Source: DASPKO01 sp035628055 (GTDB lineage: Bacteria; Planctomycetota; Phycisphaerae; Phycisphaerales; UBA1924). From it: DNA of 11,556 nt. The DNA lies in NCBI GenBank assembly GCA_035628055.1, contig DASPKO010000154.1, forward strand, positions 1 through 11,556, in the 5' to 3' direction. Made by a program: the position numbers and the translations under genes. Positions 1-4,957 of this stretch are shown in pieces; position 1 is the first letter of the stretch; each line of letters begins with the position of its first letter. The notes beneath the pieces were generated by a model. The model was not told where the DNA came from, did no database searches, and saw nothing but the letters and a program-made list of their open reading frames with translations.

Positions 1-152
1 AGGCGGGCGACCTGTCGGCGTCCCTGCTCAAGCGCGACGCGGGCATCAAGGATTCGAGTTCTGTTCTGCCCGGCTTTGGGGGCGTTCTCGACGTGATCGA
101 CTCCGTGCTGCTCGTGGCCCCCGTCGCGTACTGGCTGCTCCGACCATCCTAA
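1..152 (+). CDS. cdsA: Phosphatidate cytidylyltransferase (CDP-diacylglycerol synthase), C-terminal end only
   Basis: This is the last 49 residues of a gene that begins left of the window; reading starts at base 3 and the stop TAA is at 150-152. The visible sequence holds the CdsA family signature: SLLKRDAGIKDSSSVLPGFGG followed by VLDVIDS, then a hydrophobic final helix (VLLVAPVAYWLL). CdsA is an inner-membrane enzyme that condenses CTP with phosphatidic acid to give CDP-diacylglycerol, the precursor of bacterial phospholipids. The K-R-x4-K-D core and the Asp residues near the end are present. The usual G-H-G-G-x-x-D-R-x-D reads G-F-G-G-V-L-D-V-I-D here, so the His and Arg of the textbook signature are replaced by Phe and Val. 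From memory this variant is common in planctomycete-like CdsA proteins, but I could not check it. The family call is firm. Whether upstream genes are isoprenoid genes, as often seen, cannot be told from here. Confidence 0.9.
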   Translation, partial: AGDLSASLLKRDAGIKDSSSVLPGFGGVLDVIDSVLLVAPVAYWLLRPS

Positions 153-187
153 ATGCGATCAGGATGGAGTTTGCCGCGGCGGCGAAG

Positions 188-193
188 TACAAT
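188..193 (+). promoter_or_regulatory. Candidate -10 box (TACAAT) for the zinc-ribbon gene
   Basis: TACAAT matches TATAAT at five of six positions and stands out in very GC-rich DNA between cdsA and the next gene. Transcription would begin near base 200, leaving a leader of about 60 bases before the ATG at 260. No convincing -35 lies at normal spacing; TTGCCG at 171-176 is only 11 bases away, too close. Confidence 0.4.
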
Positions 194-259
194 GGGTGTG
201 CTCGGACGCGACGCCCCCGCCGATTCCGGCGCCGTGCCCGGTCCGACTGGCGGAGCCGT

Positions 260-1021
260 ATGACGGTCACTCCCAAGCTGCTCGAGCTCTTCCGTGCCGA
301 TAAGCAAGTCCGTGGTCTTCGCAGCCGGCTCGACGCCGCCGAGAAGTTCCACGCCACCCAGCAGGCCCAGCTGGACCAGCTCTCCAAGCGCGCCGCGACC
401 ATGGCGGCGGAGGCCAAGGCCCTGCGCGCCGCCTGGAAGACCGACGAGGGCGAGGCCAAGCGCATCGACGCGCGCGTGGAGCATCTGCGCGAGCAGATGA
501 ACTCGGCCAGCACCGCGAAGGAGTACGCGGCGTTCCAGGCCGAGCTGACGACTCTGAAGGAGCAGAAGAGCCTGGCCGAGGACAAGGTGCTCGAGGCGAT
601 GACCCGGGCCGAGGCGATCGAGCAGGAGCTTCAGCAGATCACCGCCCAGCAGGAGGAACGGAAGAAGATCGTCGCGGGCGCCCGCTCGGAGCGCGACGGG
701 CGCGCCGCGGAGATCAAGGACCGTCTCGACGAGCTCACGGCCCAGCGCAAGGCCCTGGCTGCCCAGGTCCCGGCGGACGTGCTCCGCCAGTTCGAGGAGC
801 TCGTGCGGATCCGCGGCGACGAGGCGATGGCCCCGGTCGAGGTCGTCGACCGGCGCAGCTACGAGTACTCGTGCGCCTCGTGCATGATGACCCTGCCCAT
901 GGAGACGGTGAACTCCATCGTCCGGGGACACCTGACGCGCTGCGTCAACTGCCAGTGCCTCCTCTACACCGAGGACACGGACATCGTCCGCCCCAAGCCC
1001 GTGGCCAAGGCCCGCGGCTGA
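260..1021 (+). CDS. Coiled-coil protein with C-terminal C4 zinc ribbon (CT398/DUF164 type)
   Basis: The protein has 253 residues. Residues 1-175 are almost wholly charged helix, rich in Glu, Lys, Ala and Gln, and should form a long antiparallel coiled-coil hairpin; the segment near residues 81-95 (NSASTAKEYAAFQAEL) resembles the conserved turn region of the family. The C-terminal domain has two CxxC pairs, C205-ASC-208 and C228-VNC-231, which should bind one zinc ion. This order is that of the CT398/HP0958 family. Known members act as nucleic-acid or protein-binding adaptors (HP0958 is a flagellar and RpoN chaperone), but the role in most bacteria is unknown, so I give no function. I chose ATG 260 because the only earlier in-frame start (164) lies before the probable -10 box and would add an Arg-rich, unhelical extension. 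GGAG at 252-255 is a modest ribosome site. The next gene follows after 35 bases and may be co-transcribed. Confidence 0.85.
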   Translation: MTVTPKLLELFRADKQVRGLRSRLDAAEKFHATQQAQLDQLSKRAATMAAEAKALRAAWKTDEGEAKRIDARVEHLREQMNSASTAKEYAAFQAELTTLKEQKSLAEDKVLEAMTRAEAIEQELQQITAQQEERKKIVAGARSERDGRAAEIKDRLDELTAQRKALAAQVPADVLRQFEELVRIRGDEAMAPVEVVDRRSYEYSCASCMMTLPMETVNSIVRGHLTRCVNCQCLLYTEDTDIVRPKPVAKARG

Positions 1022-1056
1022 CCTCGGCCCCTTTCCCGCGACAACCTTGAGGCCGA

Positions 1057-2574
1057 GTGGATCGAGCCCCGCCCACGCCCACGGCCCCGCGCACGCCCCG
1101 GCCGCGATGGTCCCCGCGCCCCTGGCAGGTGGTCGCGTGGCCGGGCCTGGCCGCGCTCTGCCTGATCCTTCCGAAGCTGGGGCAGGGCGGCTTCAGCGTG
1201 GACACGGGGTGGTACTCGGCCCTGGCTCTCCAGGCCTGGCGTGACGCGATCGGAGAGGCCGACCCGGGCGCCCTCTGGAGCCTGCGCGGGCCGGGGGGCG
1301 CCGACGGACCGCCCTATCTCAACAAGCCCCCGCTGGCGTTCTGGCTGCACGGCCTCTCGCTGCACGCGCTCGGGCCGACGGTTCTTGCGGCCCGCCTGCC
1401 GGCAGCCCTGGCCGCGGCGCTGTGCTGTTCGGCGCTGGCGGTGTGCGTCGGGCTGCGCGCCGGACGACGCGCCGGGCTGCTGGCGGGCCTGGTGCTGGCC
1501 CTGACCTGGGAGTTCACGCGCCACGCGCGGGCCTTCTCGCTGGACATGTGGCTGGTGCTCTTCCTGGTCGGGGCGGCCTGCCCGGTCGCGGCGGCGCTGG
1601 GGGGCCGCGGGTCGCGCGTCGTGCTCCTCTCCGGGCTCCTGCTGGGGCTGGGCCTGCTGACCAAGCCGCTGATCGCCGCCCTGGCCCTGCCCCTGCTGGG
1701 AGCCTGGGTCGTGGGCGCCGGGCGTCGCGAGCTGCTGTGGTGGCTCGGCGGGGCCGGGCTGCTCATGATCGTGGTGGCGGCCCCGTGGCACGTGTCGATG
1801 TACCTCCGGCACGGCTCGGAGTTTGCCGAGCAGTACTTCGGGCGCGAGATCGTGGCCCGCGCCGCCGGGCGGCTCCCCGGCGCGAACCGGGGCTCGGGCG
1901 CGTGGTGGTATTACCTCGCCGAGCTGGCGCGCTCGTACTGGCCGTGGCTCGTGACCATGCTCCTGGGCCTGGCGGCGCTCGGGCGCAGCCAATTCCGTCG
2001 CGCGCACCGCGGCCCGGCCTGGCATTGGGCCCTGTGGCTCGGGGCCTGGGTGCTGGCGCTCTCGCTCCACCCGGACCGCCGCCCGCGCTACGCGCTGATG
2101 ATCTACCCCGCCGGCGCGGCCCTGAGCGCGCTCTGGCTGATCGCCGCGGCGCCCCGCCCGATCCGCGCCGCCGCCCGGCACTGGCCGCGCGCCGCCCCGG
2201 GGCTCGCCGTGCTGGTGGGCGTGGTCCTGGCGCTGGCGCCGATCCGCATCCACCGCCCGGATGAGCCGCAGTGGCCCGAGCTCTTCGCGCACCTGCGGGA
2301 GCGCGGCATCGGCCTCGTCCACGATGGCGGCCTCGCCGGCGCGCGCGCCGCGCGTCTCTACCTGGAGCTGGGCTCCTGGCCCGTCCCGACGCGCGACCGG
2401 GCCGGGCGCGTGACAGCCCCGCCGCCGCCCGGCGCGCACCTGCTCTATCACCGCCGGGATGGCTGGGGCCCGGGCCCCGGAGAGGTGGTGCTCTGGGAGC
2501 GCGGCGCCCTGACGCTGACGCGGCTGGAGGCGCCGCCGTGGAGGCCTGTGCTGCGCCCCGACCCCGGTGAGTGA
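1057..2574 (+). CDS. GT39/ArnT-like integral membrane glycosyltransferase
   Basis: This 505-residue multi-pass membrane protein has the motif order of the PMT/ArnT (GT-C fold, GT39 or PMT_2) family. An acidic first loop holds VDTGWYS (Asp49). YLNKPPLAFWLH follows at 87-98, then RAFSLDMWLVLF at 158-169 with a second loop Asp (163), GLGLLTKPLIA at 197-207, PWHVSMYLRHGSEFAEQYF at 243-261, YYLAELARSYWPWLV at 285-299 and RPRYALMIYP at 342-351. About ten hydrophobic spans are visible, and a soluble, probably periplasmic tail starts near residue 400. Such enzymes take a sugar from a polyprenyl-phosphate carrier and transfer it to lipid A, protein or another envelope acceptor; donor and acceptor here are unknown. 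The start is GTG, weakly supported by GAGG four bases before it; the first 22 residues are Pro/Arg-rich, so a later start is possible. The gene probably shares a transcript with the zinc-ribbon gene 35 bases upstream. Confidence 0.88.
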   Translation: MDRAPPTPTAPRTPRPRWSPRPWQVVAWPGLAALCLILPKLGQGGFSVDTGWYSALALQAWRDAIGEADPGALWSLRGPGGADGPPYLNKPPLAFWLHGLSLHALGPTVLAARLPAALAAALCCSALAVCVGLRAGRRAGLLAGLVLALTWEFTRHARAFSLDMWLVLFLVGAACPVAAALGGRGSRVVLLSGLLLGLGLLTKPLIAALALPLLGAWVVGAGRRELLWWLGGAGLLMIVVAAPWHVSMYLRHGSEFAEQYFGREIVARAAGRLPGANRGSGAWWYYLAELARSYWPWLVTMLLGLAALGRSQFRRAHRGPAWHWALWLGAWVLALSLHPDRRPRYALMIYPAGAALSALWLIAAAPRPIRAAARHWPRAAPGLAVLVGVVLALAPIRIHRPDEPQWPELFAHLRERGIGLVHDGGLAGARAARLYLELGSWPVPTRDRAGRVTAPPPPGAHLLYHRRDGWGPGPGEVVLWERGALTLTRLEAPPWRPVLRPDPGE

Positions 2575-2590
2575 CTCGGGCCGGGGTCGG
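2558..2590 (+). terminator. Possible hairpin terminator spanning the glycosyltransferase stop codon
   Basis: CCGACCCCGG (2558-2567) and CCGGGGTCGG (2581-2590) form a perfect 10-bp inverted repeat with a 13-base loop that contains the TGA stop. There is no T-run after it, so it is not a classical intrinsic terminator. A second, mutually exclusive stem (TCGGGCC 2576-2582 with GGCCCGA 2599-2605) uses part of the loop and right arm. It could end or attenuate transcription, or protect the mRNA 3' end. Confidence 0.4.
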
Positions 2591-2620
2591 CCTCGCTCGG
2601 CCCGATGTCACCGTGCCCGG

Positions 2621-2710
2621 GGCGGTTATCAGACCGCCGCGCAGGAAACCGCCAGCGCCCCGGCGGCGCGTCCGGGGGTTCACGCGACCGCGGGCGGCCT
2701 CTCGATAACC
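2621..2710 (+). other. Structured-looking leader before the B12-fold gene
   Basis: The 264 bases from 2575 to 2838 hold no credible gene. Inside them GGTTATC (2624-2630) and GATAACC (2704-2710) are exact inverse complements 73 bases apart, in two of the few A/T-rich spots. Between and over them sit smaller stems: GGCGGT 2621-2626 with ACCGCC 2633-2638, and a second ACCGCC at 2648-2653 that can pair with GGCGG at 2662-2666. The arrangement could be a closing stem around nested hairpins in a 5' leader, or two operator half-sites. GATAAC at 2704-2709 could also serve as a weak -10 box. A short string (GCAGGAAACCGCC, 2641-2653) faintly resembles a B12 box, but the other landmarks of a cobalamin riboswitch are missing. 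Confidence 0.25.
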
Positions 2711-2823
2711 ACTTGCCGCGCCAGTCGCGGCGCGGGACCTCAGGCAGGACGCCGCCCGGTCGCGCCCCCCCAGGACACCAACCCCGAACGAAGCCAGCGT
2801 CCCGGCGGAGCCGCGACACGAGC

Positions 2824-2828
2824 AGGAG
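2824..2828 (+). promoter_or_regulatory. Ribosome binding site AGGAG
   Basis: AGGAG lies 10 bases before ATG 2839 and decides the start of the B12-fold gene. The open frame runs on upstream to 2605, but that extension is Arg/Pro-rich, has no recognisable fold and lacks its own ribosome site. This is one of the few clear Shine-Dalgarno sites in the window. Confidence 0.6.
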
Positions 2829-2838
2829 ACCCGACCCC

Positions 2839-3543
2839 ATGGACTGCCAAGCATTCGTCGAGCGGCTCTTCGAGACACTCATCACCGGCAGCCGGCCGGC
2901 CTCGCGGCAGCTCGTCGCCGAGGCCCGCGCCGCGGGGCTGGGCCCGCGGGACATGATCAGCGAGGTCTTCTGGCCGACCTACGAGCTCGCCGAGCGGCTC
3001 TTCCGCGCCGACCAGCTCGGCACGCTCAGTCATCACCTGGCGACGCGGCTGCTCCGCGTGCTGGTCGATCAGAACGCCGCCCAGCTCGCGCCCGGGGCGG
3101 CGCGGCGCCGCTCGATCTTCGCGATCTGCGGGGCCCAGGACGCCGACGACCTGGGCGCCCAGATGGCCGTCGACGTGCTCGAGGCCGAGGGCTTCGAGGT
3201 CACGTTCGCCGGTGGGGGTGTCCCGAGCGACGAGGTCCTGGCGCGCGTGAACGAGGAACAGCCCGACGTGCTGCTGATGTTCGCCTCGCGGCCCCAGGAC
3301 CTCCCCGAGCTGCGCCAGCTCATCGACACGCTGCGCGAGATCGGCGCGACCTCGTCGATGCAGATCGCCGTGGGGGGCGGCGTCTTCAACCGGGCCGAGG
3401 GCCTGGCCGAGGAGATCGGGGCCGACGTCTGGGCCTCGACCCCGCTCGAGATGGCCGAGCGCCTGGTGACCGAGCCGGAGCGCCGGGCCCCGGCGACGCA
3501 GCGGACGGTGGGACGCAAGCGCCAGCAGAGCCGGGCCGCGTAG
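2839..3543 (+). CDS. Stand-alone cobalamin-binding-fold protein lacking the His ligand
   Basis: The protein has 234 residues. Residues 1-85 form a helical domain like the B12-binding cap of methionine synthase and CarH, including the stretch LSHHLATRLLRVLVDQ (63-78). Residues 92-212 have the pattern of the Rossmann-like B12-binding domain: strand FAIC, the D-x-H-x-x-G site, GFEVTFAGGGVPSDEV (118-133), a middle strand DVLLMFAS (143-150), and IAVGGGVF (176-183) before GADVWAS (194-200). At the D-x-H-x-x-G site the sequence is D101-A-D103-D-L-G106, so the His that binds cobalt from below is Asp. The glycine-rich tail-binding parts are kept. It may bind cobalamin base-on, bind another ligand, or be only a sensor or scaffold. 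No catalytic partner (methyltransferase, mutase, MerR DNA-binding domain) is fused or adjacent, which suggests a regulatory role. The last 20 residues are basic (RKRQQSR). The gene has its own leader and a strong terminator, so it is probably monocistronic. Confidence 0.8.
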   Translation: MDCQAFVERLFETLITGSRPASRQLVAEARAAGLGPRDMISEVFWPTYELAERLFRADQLGTLSHHLATRLLRVLVDQNAAQLAPGAARRRSIFAICGAQDADDLGAQMAVDVLEAEGFEVTFAGGGVPSDEVLARVNEEQPDVLLMFASRPQDLPELRQLIDTLREIGATSSMQIAVGGGVFNRAEGLAEEIGADVWASTPLEMAERLVTEPERRAPATQRTVGRKRQQSRAA

Positions 3544-3578
3544 AGGCGGCTCGACCGCGACCGAACGAAGGTTCCCGG

Positions 3579-3609
3579 ACGGGCCCGCCTCGGCGGGCCC
3601 GTTTTCTTT
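3579..3609 (+). terminator. Strong intrinsic terminator after the B12-fold gene
   Basis: ACGGGCCCGCC (3579-3589) and GGCGGGCCCGT (3592-3602) are perfect inverse complements, followed by TTTTCTTT. In practice the inner pairs open to give a loop of four or more bases. It lies 35 bases after the stop codon and 60 bases before the sigma-factor gene. It is the only textbook terminator in the window and separates the two transcription units. Confidence 0.9.
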
Positions 3610-3655
3610 CGGCGCCGGCACGCGCGCACTCGCAACCCGTCCGGCGGCTGTGCGG

Positions 3656-3661
3656 TACAAT
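3656..3661 (+). promoter_or_regulatory. Candidate -10 box (TACAAT) giving a leaderless sigma-factor mRNA
   Basis: TACAAT ends eight bases before ATG 3670, so transcription should start at or next to the start codon. There is no ribosome site in between. No good -35 TTGACA is present. CAACCC at 3632-3637 has the AAC core often seen in ECF-type -35 elements, so self-regulation by the sigma factor is conceivable but unproven. Confidence 0.5.
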
Positions 3662-3669
3662 CACTCCGG

Positions 3670-4254
3670 ATGACCCGTGCCGAAGAGCAGAGCCTGATCC
3701 AGCGGGCCATCGCGGGCGACCGCGCCTCGACCGAGGGGCTCGTCCGTGCCCACCAGGCCTCTCTTTATGCGTACATGCTCCGGATGTCCGGGCGGCCCGA
3801 GGTCGCCGAGGACATCGTGCAGGACGCCTTCGTGCGCGCTCTGACCAACCTGGAGCGGTTCGACTTCCGGTTCAGGTTCTCCACGTGGCTCTTCACGATT
3901 GCCAAGCGGCTGTACGTCAACGCCTGCCAGAAGCACAAGCCCGCCTTCGATTCCGAGGCCGCCGAGCAGTGGGAGAGCGCCCCCGGGCTCCCCGAGACCC
4001 GGGCGATCGACGACGAGGTTCGCAGCAACGCCGCCGCGGCCCTCGAGATGGCCCTGGCCGTGCTCCCGCAGGATCAGCGCGAGATCGTGATCCTGTTCTA
4101 CCAGCTCGACTGGCCGATCGCGCAGATCGCCGAATACCTGGCCATGCCCGAGGGAACGATCAAGAGCCACTTGCACCGCAGCCGCCAGCGCATGCGCGAG
4201 GCCCTCGCCCGGCACGCCGGGCACACCGCCCGCGTGCAGGAGGTCTGGCGGTGA
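3670..4254 (+). CDS. ECF-type RNA polymerase sigma factor (RpoE-like)
   Basis: The protein has 194 residues, normal for the family. Region 2 is at about 24-90: VAEDIVQDAFVRAL (45-58) is the core-polymerase-binding helix, and FDFRFRFSTWLFTIAKR (64-80) covers the -10 recognition part. Region 4 is at about 120-177: LPQDQREIVILFYQL (132-146) leads into the helix-turn-helix IAQIAEYLAMPEGTIKSHLHRSRQRMREAL (150-179), which reads the -35. There is no region 1 or 3, as expected for ECF factors. It should direct RNA polymerase to a small regulon in response to a signal relayed by its partner. The next gene begins with GTG inside this gene's stop (GTGA, 4251-4254), a sign of translational coupling to a probable anti-sigma factor. 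I cannot assign an ECF group by eye. Confidence 0.93.
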   Translation: MTRAEEQSLIQRAIAGDRASTEGLVRAHQASLYAYMLRMSGRPEVAEDIVQDAFVRALTNLERFDFRFRFSTWLFTIAKRLYVNACQKHKPAFDSEAAEQWESAPGLPETRAIDDEVRSNAAAALEMALAVLPQDQREIVILFYQLDWPIAQIAEYLAMPEGTIKSHLHRSRQRMREALARHAGHTARVQEVWR

Positions 4255-4919
4255 GCGCCGGCTTCGAGGGCCGGGGGAGGCGGCGCCGGGCGCGCCTGGA
4301 GGACATCGGTCAGGTGATGCGCGCCGCCGGCGTCCCGGAGGCCCCGGACCTGACCCAGAGCATCCTGGACCGTGTCGAGGACGCCCGGCCCTTCGCGCCC
4401 CCGGCGATCCGGCATCTCGTGGTCGCGATGCGGCTGGCCCTGGTCTGCGGCGCCGCCCTGGTCTCGCTCGCGGTGGTGCTGCTGCATCGGGCCGCGCCGG
4501 GGGCCAGGGTCATCGCCCAGGATCCCGCCCCGCTCACGGCGGTGGTGCAGACCGCCAGCTCGGGGGCTTCGGTGGGTCTCTCCTCGCTCCGCGAGACGCT
4601 GCGCACGGTTCGGACCCGGCCGGTGTCGGCCGTGGTCCCAAGCCTGGCGCCCCCGGGGCGCAGCGTGGTGGTGGGGGTCGCCGAGGCGGGCGCTGTCGAC
4701 ACGCTCGCGCCGTGGGCCTTCGAGCCCGGCTCGCGAGCCGCGGGTACCGCGCGCCTGGTCCGGGCTCGCAGCGCCACCCGCCCCACGCTCGAGATGGTGA
4801 TTCAGGACCGGTGGTCCAGCCCATGGTTCGAGCCCTCGGCGGGCCGGAGCGGCGCGGACCTGCCCGGCGGAGCGTGGCTCGTTCGCGGCGCTCCCGACGC
4901 CGCCGCCGTGGCCCGGTAG
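4251..4919 (+). CDS. Single-pass membrane protein, probable anti-sigma factor
   Basis: The start GTG overlaps the sigma gene's stop by four bases, so the two are translated together. The 222-residue product has a short basic cytoplasmic part (RGRRRRARLEDIGQ) with a helix around APDLTQSILDRVED (31-44), one membrane span at about 56-78 (HLVVAMRLALVCGAALVSLAVVLLH is the hydrophobic region), and about 140 residues of Ala/Pro/Ser-rich sequence that should lie outside the membrane. Topology, size and position right after an ECF factor are those of membrane-anchored anti-sigma factors. I do not see the zinc His-x3-Cys-x2-Cys motif of ZAS-type anti-sigmas, and no named family is recognisable. The function is therefore inferred from context. 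The external part has no recognisable sensor domain. A secreted protein follows 38 bases downstream. Confidence 0.65.
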   Translation: MSAGFEGRGRRRRARLEDIGQVMRAAGVPEAPDLTQSILDRVEDARPFAPPAIRHLVVAMRLALVCGAALVSLAVVLLHRAAPGARVIAQDPAPLTAVVQTASSGASVGLSSLRETLRTVRTRPVSAVVPSLAPPGRSVVVGVAEAGAVDTLAPWAFEPGSRAAGTARLVRARSATRPTLEMVIQDRWSSPWFEPSAGRSGADLPGGAWLVRGAPDAAAVAR

Positions 4920-4957
4920 TGAACGCCCACCACCGTCCCTGTCCGTTCCGGTGTCGC

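Noticed and set aside
2641..2653. Cobalamin riboswitch (B12-box-like GCAGGAAACCGCC)
   Set aside because: One base short of the box consensus, with no GCCACTG element, no upstream GGGAA and no matching order of stems. Kept only as a low-weight part of the leader finding.
2567..2956. Plus-strand open frame of 129 codons across the leader and the start of the B12-fold gene
   Set aside because: It is low-complexity Arg/Pro/Ser/Gly sequence with no fold, half of it overlaps the well-supported gene in another frame, and such shadows are frequent in very GC-rich DNA.
4822..4840. tRNA T-arm-like string (GGTTCGAGCCC)
   Set aside because: The flanking bases do not form the T-stem, there is no acceptor, D or anticodon arm, and it lies within the probable anti-sigma gene.
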